Translations under genes and position numbers: made by a program
Shown here: piece after piece, positions 34,950 to 43,144 of the stretch
Layout of the letters: each line of letters starts with the position of its first letter
How positions within the stretch are numbered: the stretch's first letter is position 1
Notes under the pieces: generated by a model
Databases searched by the model: none
What the model saw: the letters and a program-made list of their open reading frames with translations, nothing else
What the model was told of the DNA's origin: nothing
Assembly: GCF_024808665.1 (NCBI RefSeq)
Contig: NZ_JANUBZ010000002.1
Location: forward strand, 1-64,000
Reading direction: 5' to 3'
Length of the DNA: 64,000 bases
Source of the DNA: Mucilaginibacter empetricola
GTDB lineage: Bacteria > Bacteroidota > Bacteroidia > Sphingobacteriales > Sphingobacteriaceae

Positions 34950-35300
34950 TTAATGACCGGGTATTGGAGGTGCTGGCGCTGGTGTAGGGTTGGGGCTCGG
35001 ATTCGGATTCGGGCTTGGACTTGGGGTAGGATTAGGGTTAGGAACTGGCATTGGATTAGGACTGGGGTTTGGATTCGGCATCGGATTGGGACTCGGGCTT
35101 GGATTAGGGCTTGGTGTAGGTGTAGGTGTAGGTGTAGGTGTTGGGTTGGGCGCTGGTCTCGGCGTAGTAGGTATGGTGTCAGTCACTACTCTATCTGTTT
35201 TTGAAATTACTACGCCGTTATTATTAGCTCCACTTGCTGCTGCAACCTCAAATATTGCTGCTATGGCAAGGGCTGCTGCTATTGAACTTAACTTTTTCAT
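34950..35300 (-). CDS. Secreted proline-rich repeat protein
   Basis: 116 residues. N-terminal signal peptide ([17 protein letters not shown], Ala-rich), then a short Asn/Asp-containing linker, and from about residue 46 a run of ~65 residues made of PTP, PNPSP and PNPMP units ending in APAPPIPGH. No anchoring motif or domain is visible. It could form a polyproline-II spacer or be a small envelope protein. Its own terminator follows. The repeats at DNA level are imperfect, so the unit number may vary between strains. Confidence 0.65.
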   Translation of the reverse strand: MKKLSSIAAALAIAAIFEVAAASGANNNGVVISKTDRVVTDTIPTTPRPAPNPTPTPTPTPTPSPNPSPSPNPMPNPNPSPNPMPVPNPNPTPSPSPNPNPSPNPTPAPAPPIPGH

Positions 35301-35503
35301 AATTTTAGTATTTCTATGTAATTAATTTAGTTAATTATAGATTTAACAATATAAATGAAAGTAAGTTTTTATTAATTGCCGAAATAAGATGTGATAATTT
35401 AACGATTATAGAATAGGTTAAAATTTACTGTTTACAATAAATGCCAGCAATGTATGATTATAAGGACAACCGGAACCAATACCATATTCGGCTACAAATC
35501 AAT

Positions 35504-35537
35504 AACAATGCCTGTTGATGAATCAACAGGCATTGTT
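35504..35537 (-). terminator. Terminator of the 35561-36142 barrel gene
   Basis: A perfect 15-bp stem (AACAATGCCTGTTGA and complement, loop TGAA); 23 bp after the stop codon on the minus strand. Confidence 0.75.
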
Positions 35538-35560
35538 TTAAAAGATACAAAAGGAATAAA

Positions 35561-36142
35561 TTATTTCATATCGCCCTGTATTTTTTGAGCGGTCGATTTG
35601 CCCGGCAGATAGATCTGAAGACCGAAATTCAGGGTCAATTTATTTTGATATACCTGGCTGCCAAAGCCTAATACGCCGTTATACTCTAACAATGTTTCGA
35701 GGCCAACGCTGGGCGTTACAAAATAGGAGAATCCCGGTCCGAAACCAAAATCGAAGCCGTTGGTATTGCCGCCGCCATCGCTGATATCAACGCCGCCTAT
35801 ACCTGCATTAGCTTGGGCAAACAGACGGCCATGCTTCAATATCGAAACATCTGATCCGGTATAATACCTGCCCAAGCCACCAACACCATAGTTAATAACA
35901 GTAACCGAATTGGATGCGGTTTGAACACCAAAGTTTAAATACCCGCCAATTGCCACATTGTCCTGCACAAACCAGGCGGCCTCGGGAGTGATATTAAAGC
36001 TAAAGGTATGTGGGGTGTTTAATTGCCAGCTCAAATTGCTGAAAGTGCTCCCTACCAAAACATTCCCCTGCTGAATTTGAGCAACAGATGGAATACTGTA
36101 TGCAAATATTGCAAATACGACTAAAAGAGTAATTTTTTTCAT
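35561..36142 (-). CDS. Outer-membrane beta-barrel protein (OmpW/OprF-like porin fold)
   Basis: 193 residues with signal peptide MKKITLLVVFAIFAYSIPSVAQ. The mature part has alternating strands with Gly-rich turns (NVLVGSTFSNLSW, DNVAIGGYLNFGV, LTLNFGLQIYLPG), as in the outer-membrane beta-barrel superfamily of Bacteroidota. No ligand or partner can be inferred. Monocistronic, with its own terminator. Confidence 0.8.
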   Translation of the reverse strand: MKKITLLVVFAIFAYSIPSVAQIQQGNVLVGSTFSNLSWQLNTPHTFSFNITPEAAWFVQDNVAIGGYLNFGVQTASNSVTVINYGVGGLGRYYTGSDVSILKHGRLFAQANAGIGGVDISDGGGNTNGFDFGFGPGFSYFVTPSVGLETLLEYNGVLGFGSQVYQNKLTLNFGLQIYLPGKSTAQKIQGDMK

Positions 36143-36276
36143 GATAAATCAATTTAAGTGAAACCTATTATCAGAATTTACAATAGCTATGCCAGTACTT
36201 GCTTTAAATTGTGGTATTTGTAATTAATAGTTTAATTAGGTTGATTAAGAAGAATATCAGAACCTTTAAAAGGAAA

Positions 36277-36305
36277 AAAGGCTTGAGAGAAACTCCCAAG
36301 CCTTT
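36277..36305 (-). terminator. Terminator of the sdh operon
   Basis: AAAGGCTTG/CAAGCCTTT stem, followed on the minus strand by a T-rich run (CCTTTTTTCC), 26 bp after the sdhB stop codon. Confidence 0.75.
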
Positions 36306-36330
36306 ACAGATTAAAACAAGTGTAATATTA

Positions 36331-37122
36331 TTATTCGCCGGCAGCGTGCTCGTGTGTTGATTCCTCACGGAATAACTTGGCGCTGAAATAATCGTTATTC
36401 ATCCGGCTGATGTTGGTCATCTTGATTTCTTTAGGGCATTCGGCTTCACAAGCACCAGTATTGGTACAGTTACCAAATCCTTCTTCGTCCATCTGAGCAA
36501 CCATTGCCTGTACACGGTTCCAGCGCTCAGGCTGCCCTTGCGGCAACATAGCTAACTGGCTAACCTTGGCCGATACAAATAACATAGCCGAAGCATTTTT
36601 ACAAGCAGCAACGCAAGCACCACAACCAATGCAGGTTGCAGAGTTAAAAGCTTCGTCGGCAATTACTTTTGGAATGGGGATTTCGTTGGCATCAACAGTA
36701 ACACCTGTGTTTACCGATACGAAACCACCAGCTTGCTGTATCCTGTCGAAAGATGAACGGTCAACTGCTAAATCCTTAATAACCGGGAAAGCAGCCGCAC
36801 GCCATGGTTCAATTACAATGGTTTCGCCATCATGAAAAGAACGCATATGCAACTGGCAGGTAGTGATGGCATTTTTAGGTCCGTGAGGATGACCGTTGAT
36901 ATACAATGAACACATACCGCAAATACCTTCGCGACAATCGTGATCAAAATGTACCGGCTCACCACCTTTTAAAATAAGACCCTCATTTACTATATCCAGC
37001 ATTTCCAGGAACGACATATCGGGCGAAATTCCTTCAGCCTTGTAGGTTACAAAAGCACCTTTGGTGTCTGCATTTTTTTGGCGCCAAACTTTCAGCGTCA
37101 GATTCATATTTCCGTTACTCAT
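36331..37122 (-). CDS. sdhB: Succinate dehydrogenase / fumarate reductase iron-sulfur subunit
   Basis: 263 residues, subunit B of complex II (membrane-associated, cytoplasmic side). [2Fe-2S] ligands Cys63, Cys68, Cys71 and Cys89; the second cluster motif [11 protein letters not shown] (164-174); and the last set around Cys219, Cys225 and Cys229 ([14 protein letters not shown]). Third gene of sdhC-sdhA-sdhB. Whether the complex works as succinate dehydrogenase or fumarate reductase in vivo is not told by the sequence; with icd in the genome, an oxidative TCA role is likely. Confidence 0.95.
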   Translation of the reverse strand: MSNGNMNLTLKVWRQKNADTKGAFVTYKAEGISPDMSFLEMLDIVNEGLILKGGEPVHFDHDCREGICGMCSLYINGHPHGPKNAITTCQLHMRSFHDGETIVIEPWRAAAFPVIKDLAVDRSSFDRIQQAGGFVSVNTGVTVDANEIPIPKVIADEAFNSATCIGCGACVAACKNASAMLFVSAKVSQLAMLPQGQPERWNRVQAMVAQMDEEGFGNCTNTGACEAECPKEIKMTNISRMNNDYFSAKLFREESTHEHAAGE

Positions 37123-37147
37123 TCTTCGTTAGATTTGAGATGTGACG

Positions 37148-37240
37148 TTTAGTTGATTAAGTTAATTAGGTTGATTAAGTGAATAGTTATAACTTCTTAA
37201 CCCAATCAACTCATTCAACCTAATCAACCATTCACTATTT
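37148..37240. repeat. Word-repeat arms in the sdhA-sdhB gap
   Basis: Left: AGTTGATTAAGTTAATTAGG-type words. Right: CCCAATCAACTCATTCAACC-type words. Same vocabulary as at 11405-11657 and 39180-39290. Confidence 0.7.
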
Positions 37241-39169
37241 ATAGCTTCTTTGTGTTAAATGAACAAATTCAAAGTCAAGCACTTCTTTGTGCAATACTTC
37301 AGGTTGGTTATCCGCTTTATATTCCCAGGCGGCAACGAAGGCGAAGTTATCGTCGTCGCGTAAAGCTTCGCCTTCCGGTGTTTGCGATTCCAAACGGAAA
37401 TGTCCCCCGCATGACTCCCTGCGCATCAGGGCATCGTCCACCATCAACTCGCCTAGTTCTAAAAAGTCTGCTACACGTCCGGCCTTTTCAAGGGCGGGGT
37501 TTACTTCATCGTTTTCCCCTACCACAATAACATTTTTCCAGAAATCAGCTCTCAGTTCGCTTATTAATCCTTTTGCTTTGGTCAAACCTTCTTCAGTTCT
37601 GGCCATACCACAATATTCCCACATAATAAGGCCCAATGAACGGTGATAATCATCAACCGTGCGGGTACCTTTTAATGAAAGTAATTTATTTATGTAGTCT
37701 AAAGTCTCCTGTTTTGTTTTTGCAAAAGCAGGGTGATTGATATCAACAGGTTTTGGTCCTATAGTTGCCAAATAATCGCCCAAAGTATAGGGGATCACAA
37801 AATAACCATCAGCTAATCCCTGCATTAATGCTGATGCACCTAAACGGTTGGCACCATGGTCAGAGAAATTACATTCGCCCAAAGCATATAAGCCTGGGAT
37901 ATTAGTACTCAGGTTATAATCAACCCACAAACCACCCATGGTATAGTGTACCGCTGGGTAAATACGCATCGGTTGGGTATAAGGATCTTCGTTGGTAATT
38001 TGATAGTACATATCAAACAGGTTACCATATTTGGCAGCTACCGCATCTTTGCCTAAACGGTGAATCGCGTCAGCAAAATCAAGGAATACAGCAATGCCAG
38101 ATGTACCTACACCACGGTTATCATCCACCATTTCCTTTGCGTTACGTGATGCCACGTCGCGTGGAACCAGGTTACCGAATGAAGGATATTTTCTTTCCAG
38201 GAAGTAGTCGCGGTCATCTTCTTTTATATCGGCAGCTTTCAGCTGCCCTTTACGCAATTTCTCTGCTGTTTCAACTGTTTTTGGTGCCCAAACACGACCA
38301 TCATTACGTAACGACTCTGACATCAGCGTTAATTTTGACTGATGATCGCCGGTTACCGGAATACAGGTTGGGTGTATTTGCGTAAAACATGGGTTGGCAA
38401 AAAATGCACCACGTTTATGTGCTCGCCATGCAGCGGTAACGTTTGAACCCATTGCATTGGTTGACAGGTAAAATACGTTTCCGTATCCACCGGTAGCAAG
38501 CAATACTGCATGTCCGCTATGTGTTTCAATTTCTCCGTTGATAAGGTTACGGGTAATAATACCTTTTGCATGGCCATCAATTTTCACCACATCCAGCATT
38601 TCGGTGCGGGTGTACATTTTTACCTTACCTAAGTGGATCTGGCGGTTAAGAGCCGAGTAGGCACCTAATAACAATTGTTGTCCTGTTTGTCCCCTCGCAT
38701 AAAAGGTACGTGATACCTGCGAACCACCGAATGAACGGTTATCCAGCAAGCCGCCGTATTCGCGGGCAAAAGGAACGCCCTGTGCCACACACTGGTCAAT
38801 TATATTTACTGATACCTCGGCCAGGCGGTAAACGTTTCCCTCGCGGGCACGGTAATCACCGCCTTTAATAGTATCGTAAAACAAACGATAAACGCTATCG
38901 CCGTCGTTCTGATAGTTTTTTGCAGCATTAATACCACCTTGTGCAGCAATAGAGTGCGCACGGCGGGGGCTATCCTGAAAGCAAAATGCTTTTACGTTGT
39001 AACCCAACTCAGCTAATGATGCCGCAGCGGCGCCACCTGCAAGCCCCGTACCTACAACTATAATGTCGTATTTACGTTTGTTGGCAGGGTTAACCAGCTT
39101 TAAATCAAACTTATGCTTGCTCCATTTTTCGGCTAATGGACCTTTTGGAATTTTAGCATCTAAACTCAT
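37235..39169 (-). CDS. sdhA: Succinate dehydrogenase / fumarate reductase flavoprotein subunit
   Basis: 644 residues from the ATG at 39169 ([16 protein letters not shown]). The frame is open upstream for 31 further codons, but these are encoded by the word-repeat spacer and do not look like protein. FAD-binding [17 protein letters not shown], the covalent-FAD His in [13 protein letters not shown], and the active-site region with HPTCIPV and the Arg-containing [10 protein letters not shown] are present. It belongs to the longer non-classical (type B/E-like) group found in Bacteroidota. Catalytic subunit of complex II. Confidence 0.95.
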   Translation of the reverse strand: MSLDAKIPKGPLAEKWSKHKFDLKLVNPANKRKYDIIVVGTGLAGGAAAASLAELGYNVKAFCFQDSPRRAHSIAAQGGINAAKNYQNDGDSVYRLFYDTIKGGDYRAREGNVYRLAEVSVNIIDQCVAQGVPFAREYGGLLDNRSFGGSQVSRTFYARGQTGQQLLLGAYSALNRQIHLGKVKMYTRTEMLDVVKIDGHAKGIITRNLINGEIETHSGHAVLLATGGYGNVFYLSTNAMGSNVTAAWRAHKRGAFFANPCFTQIHPTCIPVTGDHQSKLTLMSESLRNDGRVWAPKTVETAEKLRKGQLKAADIKEDDRDYFLERKYPSFGNLVPRDVASRNAKEMVDDNRGVGTSGIAVFLDFADAIHRLGKDAVAAKYGNLFDMYYQITNEDPYTQPMRIYPAVHYTMGGLWVDYNLSTNIPGLYALGECNFSDHGANRLGASALMQGLADGYFVIPYTLGDYLATIGPKPVDINHPAFAKTKQETLDYINKLLSLKGTRTVDDYHRSLGLIMWEYCGMARTEEGLTKAKGLISELRADFWKNVIVVGENDEVNPALEKAGRVADFLELGELMVDDALMRRESCGGHFRLESQTPEGEALRDDDNFAFVAAWEYKADNQPEVLHKEVLDFEFVHLTQRSYK

Positions 39170-39179
39170 GTTTCTTTTA

Positions 39180-39290
39180 TTTAGTGAGTGGTTGATTGGG
39201 TTGATTGGGTGAATGGTTTGTTGCTCAGTGAGCTCAGGGTTGAACTTAATCAACTTATTCAACCTAATCTAACTTAATCAACTACTTATT
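39180..39290. repeat. Word-repeat arms in the sdhC-sdhA gap
   Basis: GAGTGGTTGATTGGGTTGA words on the left, CTTAATCAACTTATTCAACC words on the right; same family as the sdhA-sdhB gap. Confidence 0.7.
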
Positions 39291-40071
39291 TACTTAAACT
39301 TAGTATATAATAAACTATCGGCATAGCCGCAAAACCAATCGGGATAATGACCGCGAAGAGCCAGGTACCAATAAAATAAACAATTGGCGTATACTTTTTA
39401 TGTACCCATCCTAATGTGCGGAATGCACTTTGAAAGCCGTGCACCAGGTGAAACGATACAGCTCCCATGGCTATTACATAAAATATTACATAAAATATAT
39501 TGCTAAAGCTGGAAGCAACACGCGCATGCAAGTCTTTAACCCTTATCACTTCGTAATCGCCTTCGGTAGTAACTGATTTTTCAAATTTTGGCGATTCAGG
39601 CACATAATCAGTAGCAGTGGTTTCGTCAGTATTTACATTGGTGCGGTACTCTTTGTAACCAATTTTGTCGCTATACTTGTAGTTAAACCAAAAATCGCTC
39701 ATGTGTATTACAATAAACAAAAACAGGATAGAGCCTAATAGCCCCATGTTTTTTGACGACCATGTGGTTGGCGATTTATTTACTGTAGCATAAGCTACCG
39801 GGCGTGCTTTGCGGTTTTTAATGGTTAAAACCAGTGCATAAATGGCATGTACCAATATGGCAAGATAAAGCAGGTAAGCTACAACTTCTATCGGCGGAAA
39901 GTGCGTTAAAAAGTTAGCATACATGTTAAAGCTATAACCACCATCACTGCTGAACAGTAACAGGTTACCGCCAAGGTGCACAATTAAAAAAGTACACAGA
40001 AACAAGCCCGTTAAAGCCATTATCAGCTTCTTTCCCAACGATGAGTTAAAGGTTTGTTTGAATTCGCTCAT
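39286..40071 (-). CDS. sdhC: Succinate dehydrogenase cytochrome b subunit
   Basis: 261 residues, five membrane segments, single-anchor type of complex II. Putative haem ligands are the His residues in IVHLGGN, LVHAIY, IVIHMSD and FHLVHGFQSAF, as in the b558 family. Start MSEFKQTFNSSLGKKLIMALTGLFLC is canonical (key part SSLGKKLIMALTG). Between the third and fourth segments is a hydrophilic loop (~135-175, rich in Thr, Asp, Glu) that seems longer than in other members I recall. First gene of the operon; a TACTTTTG box lies 20 bp upstream. Confidence 0.93.
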   Translation of the reverse strand: MSEFKQTFNSSLGKKLIMALTGLFLCTFLIVHLGGNLLLFSSDGGYSFNMYANFLTHFPPIEVVAYLLYLAILVHAIYALVLTIKNRKARPVAYATVNKSPTTWSSKNMGLLGSILFLFIVIHMSDFWFNYKYSDKIGYKEYRTNVNTDETTATDYVPESPKFEKSVTTEGDYEVIRVKDLHARVASSFSNIFYVIFYVIAMGAVSFHLVHGFQSAFRTLGWVHKKYTPIVYFIGTWLFAVIIPIGFAAMPIVYYILSLSK

Positions 40072-40091
40072 TATATATCAGATTTATTGGG

Positions 40092-40099
40092 CAAAAGTA
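40092..40099 (-). promoter_or_regulatory. -7 box (TACTTTTG) for the sdh operon
   Basis: TAnnTTTG match on the minus strand, 20 bp before the sdhC ATG. Confidence 0.5.
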
Positions 40100-40251
40100 T
40101 TTATTATATGCCAAAAGATATAAATGGAATTGGCTTAAACAGGAGTTATTGGTTATTTAGAAACAATCTAAAAACAATGTATTTGATTTGTTTGCGTTTA
40201 GCGTTACCAGGCCTATATTAGCGGCAATTAAACACCTATCCAAATTAAAAT

Positions 40252-41391
40252 ATGAAATATATTTCTGTAATATTTTGCGCCTTTTTGCTTACCGGCTGTA
40301 TAAAAAGGCCGGGCATTGAGTTTACCGGTATTACGCCAGGTATTAAAAACGGTGTATTTGTGGTGAAAACTATAGGCGACAGTACGGTATTTGGTGAGAA
40401 TATAAAGGATGGCAAATTTACTATCGCCAAAAAGCCGCTGAAAGAACCCGGATATTATATGATGAATATTGTTGATGAGGATAATAGGGATGACCATTTA
40501 CCTTTTGAGGTTTACCTGGAAAGTGGCATTTATAGCATTGAAACCGAAAACGGTAAACTGTTTAAATATCCCAAAATAACTACATCGTCAAAAACACAGC
40601 AGCAGCTGTCGGCATTTTATACTTTGGATGATAAGCTGGGACTTGAAACCCAGCAGGAAGTTCAAAAACTAAACGATGAGATTAAAACAAAAGGTGATGC
40701 ACTCTCAAAATTGGCTTATAACCAATTATTAAATAAGCTGAGTGCCGCCGAGGCCAGCATGGCCACCAATAATGAAACAGCGTTTAAAGAATTTTTGAAG
40801 GAGTTTCCTAATAGCGATATCAGCGCTCACTTAATGAGCAAGTTAAACTATGAAGATGATCCGTTAAGTTATTATGCCATTTTTAAAACACTTAGCGCTG
40901 CGGCAAAAAATAGCGACGACGGCAAAGAAATTGGCGATAAACTGAGCCATTTGGTTAAAACAGTTGAAGGCGCCCCTGCACCGGCTATTGTGGGCAAAAT
41001 GCCCGATGGCAAAACATTCGACCCAAAATCAATAACGCAGAAGATTATTTTGGTTGAGTTTTGGCGCGCAAGTAATGACGTGAGCAGAAGAAACCACCAA
41101 ACTATTAACGATATACTTACGCAGAGTAAATATGGTAAAAACCTGGCCGTTGTAAGTATATCGCTTGATACCAAAAGCAGCTGGTGGACCAGTGCCATTA
41201 TGGAAGATAATATGAAATGGCCACAAATCAGCGACCTAAAAGGTGACGACTCGCCAAATGCTGTGAATTGGAGTATTAACCAAATTCCAACCTATTATTT
41301 GCTTGACGGCAGCTGGAAAATAGTACGACGGGATATTGAAAGCGACAGAATGAGCTTTGAGGTTAACGATTATCTGGAAAAACACCATTAA
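40252..41391 (+). CDS. Thioredoxin-like (TlpA/DUF4369) lipoprotein lacking CxxC
   Basis: 379 residues. Lipobox LLTGC with Cys16, so a lipoprotein. N-terminal DUF4369-like beta domain (about 20-115), a helical middle (115-235), then a thioredoxin fold: VEFWRASNDVSRRN (268-281) stands where TlpA proteins have FWxxWCxxC, and the cis-Pro loop IPTYYLLDG (345-353) is kept. The two redox Cys are absent, so thiol-disulfide exchange is not possible in the usual way; it may be a structural or binding protein. The stop codon overlaps that of the convergent pdeM by 4 bp. Confidence 0.88.
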   Translation: MKYISVIFCAFLLTGCIKRPGIEFTGITPGIKNGVFVVKTIGDSTVFGENIKDGKFTIAKKPLKEPGYYMMNIVDEDNRDDHLPFEVYLESGIYSIETENGKLFKYPKITTSSKTQQQLSAFYTLDDKLGLETQQEVQKLNDEIKTKGDALSKLAYNQLLNKLSAAEASMATNNETAFKEFLKEFPNSDISAHLMSKLNYEDDPLSYYAIFKTLSAAAKNSDDGKEIGDKLSHLVKTVEGAPAPAIVGKMPDGKTFDPKSITQKIILVEFWRASNDVSRRNHQTINDILTQSKYGKNLAVVSISLDTKSSWWTSAIMEDNMKWPQISDLKGDDSPNAVNWSINQIPTYYLLDGSWKIVRRDIESDRMSFEVNDYLEKHH

Positions 41392-42053
41392 TCAATAGCG
41401 AGTACCTTATCTTTTGTTACTGCGAATATTTTATCAGTTTTGATACTGCGGATGGCCACCCTGCCGGTAAACTTGCCGAATGAGGGTAAAATAGCCTGCT
41501 TTTGCCCAAATGCAAAGCAGGGTAAGGTTATTTGCTGCCGCCCGCGTCCCACCAAACTCACCCCCGGATGGATATGCCCGCAAAAAGCATATGCTTTGGT
41601 TTGTTGTAGGGCGGTGGGTGTTAAAGGATGATGAAGCATTAAAAAAGGGCCTATCAGCAGCTCATCGCACAAATCGATATTTAGTTGGTGATAATAGCTG
41701 TCGTTAATAATATCGTGATTACCTTTTATAAGAATAATTTGCAGCCTGGGGAATTGGCTGCGCCATAAAATGAACCAATCCCAATCGGTATTCATATCGC
41801 TATGAAAAAGATCACCCAGGAAGATGATTTTTTCAGGCTGATGTTCGTGGATAAGATCTGATAAGATAGCTAAGTCACTTTGTTCCATATCACGAGGCAC
41901 TGCTATTCCGGCTTTACGGAAGTGACCTACCTTGCCCAAATGTACATCGGCAGCCAGTAAAGCTTTCTCTTGTTTCCAGTAAATAGCTTTTTGGGGCAAT
42001 AACAGCAAATCGTTACCTAATAAATTAAAAGCTACAGCAGCATTGGCGTTCAT
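41388..42053 (-). CDS. pdeM: Ligase-associated DNA-damage-response endonuclease PdeM
   Basis: 221 residues, calcineurin-like phosphoesterase fold. Metal-binding motifs in order: DVHLGKVGHFRK, GDLFHSD, KGNHD and CGHIHPG. The tight match to the PdeM type (the metallophosphoesterase that travels with an ATP-dependent DNA ligase, an Lhr-like helicase and an exonuclease) rests on these motifs. The partner genes are not adjacent here. A TATTTTTG box directly before the ATG suggests a leaderless mRNA. Confidence 0.87.
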   Translation of the reverse strand: MNANAAVAFNLLGNDLLLLPQKAIYWKQEKALLAADVHLGKVGHFRKAGIAVPRDMEQSDLAILSDLIHEHQPEKIIFLGDLFHSDMNTDWDWFILWRSQFPRLQIILIKGNHDIINDSYYHQLNIDLCDELLIGPFLMLHHPLTPTALQQTKAYAFCGHIHPGVSLVGRGRQQITLPCFAFGQKQAILPSFGKFTGRVAIRSIKTDKIFAVTKDKVLAID

Positions 42054-42058
42054 TGCTG

Positions 42059-42066
42059 CAAAAATA
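42059..42066 (-). promoter_or_regulatory. -7 box (TATTTTTG) for pdeM
   Basis: TAnnTTTG match 5 bp before the ATG; predicts a leaderless transcript. Confidence 0.45.
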
Positions 42067-42086
42067 GCAAAGGCGTTAATATTTCT

Positions 42087-42977
42087 TTAATTCAATAGTT
42101 GTCTTTTATATTGATTGGGGCTTATCCCAGTTTCTTTTTTAAACAGTCGCGAAAAATAGGGTAAATTATCAAAGCCTAAAGTATAAGCCGTTTCGGCAAT
42201 GTTATTGTCAGTTCCGGTTAGCAAATTTTTGGCCTCAGATATTAAAAATATATGGATCAGTTCAATTGCCGTTTTTCCGGTTTCCTGTTTTAAAACATCA
42301 CTTAAATACTTGGGCGATAAATTTAACTGCGAGGCCATTAATGCTACCGACGGCAAACCTTTTTGCTGTAAGAAACCATTATCAAAATAAGCCGAAAGGG
42401 TATTGTTGAATTTTGAAACTACTTTTCCCGATAGGTCGGTACGGTTAATAAATTGCCTCTTATAAAAACGTTGCGAATATTTTAATATGGAATCGATATG
42501 GGCCAGTATAATATCTTTGCTATACTCATCCTGATTGTTATTGTACTCGGTTTCAATTTTTCCATATAACTCTGCTATAGTTCGCTCCTCGCTAGGCGAC
42601 AAATGCAGCGCTTCATTGGCTTCATATTCAAAGTAACCGTACTTTCTGATATCTGAATGCAGGGCATGGCCGTTTAAAAAATCCTCGTGAAAAAAGATAA
42701 CAAATCCATCCTCCTCAAATTCCAGGTTTACCAGTTTCATTGCCTGCCTGGGTTTTATAAACGACAAGCAGCCATTTTCATGATCATATCGGGTTCTGCC
42801 ATAAAAAAATACCCCTGATTTTAGTTTTTTAAACCCGATCATATAAAAATCACCGGTAAACTCTGTCGCTCCAATAGAGCAAACATTTGTACACCTGAAT
42901 ACGCTAATCAATGGGTTTTCGGGTGGTGGAAGGCTGTTGGCCCGGTGTAATTCGGCTAAACTTTTAAAGTGCTTCAT
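42087..42977 (-). CDS. AraC-family transcriptional regulator
   Basis: 296 residues from the ATG at 42977 (a TTG two codons upstream is less likely). N-terminal cupin-like sensing part (about 1-165), then two helix-turn-helix motifs: ALMASQLNLSPKYLSDVLKQ (key part LNLSPKYLSDVL) and IAETAYTLGFDNLPYFSRLFKKETG ending with SPNQYKR, the AraC signature. Neighbour on the same strand is an SDR oxidoreductase 168 bp upstream, a likely target. A perfect 13-bp inverted repeat lies 18 bp before the ATG. Confidence 0.93.
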   Translation of the reverse strand: MKHFKSLAELHRANSLPPPENPLISVFRCTNVCSIGATEFTGDFYMIGFKKLKSGVFFYGRTRYDHENGCLSFIKPRQAMKLVNLEFEEDGFVIFFHEDFLNGHALHSDIRKYGYFEYEANEALHLSPSEERTIAELYGKIETEYNNNQDEYSKDIILAHIDSILKYSQRFYKRQFINRTDLSGKVVSKFNNTLSAYFDNGFLQQKGLPSVALMASQLNLSPKYLSDVLKQETGKTAIELIHIFLISEAKNLLTGTDNNIAETAYTLGFDNLPYFSRLFKKETGISPNQYKRQLLN

Positions 42978-42994
42978 AATCAATGCAATATTAG

Positions 42995-43026
42995 CAAAGT
43001 CTATGCGGTAAATCGCATAGACTTTG
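42995..43026. promoter_or_regulatory. Perfect 13-bp inverted repeat in front of the AraC-type gene
   Basis: CAAAGTCTATGCG (42995-43007), spacer GTAAAT, and its exact complement (43014-43026). It covers the place where the promoter should be and has no T run, so an operator is more likely than a terminator. Confidence 0.6.
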
Positions 43027-43055
43027 TCAGTTTAATTCAATAATATTGGCCTCAG

Positions 43056-43144
43056 GCCCCCTCTAAATCTCCCCCGGTTGGGGAGACTTTTGACTTCGCT
43101 CATGCCCATTTTTTAAGTCCTCCCGGGGAGGATTTAGGTGGGGC
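43056..43144. repeat. GC-rich palindromic repeats (copy 2) at the SDR stop codon
   Basis: 43056-43088 is identical (33/33, opposite orientation) to 361-393. A second related unit with CCTCCCGGGGAGG follows at about 43117-43144 and ends directly at the SDR stop codon. Confidence 0.85.

Noticed and set aside
34990..35325. Plus-strand ORF of Gly-Leu/Gly-Phe repeats
   Set aside because: It is the antisense of the Pro-rich secreted protein; the minus strand has the signal peptide and terminator, so the plus-strand frame is a by-product of the repeats.
39170..39262. N-terminal extension of SdhA (31 codons)
   Set aside because: Encoded by the word-repeat spacer; the ATG at 39169 begins the conserved protein.
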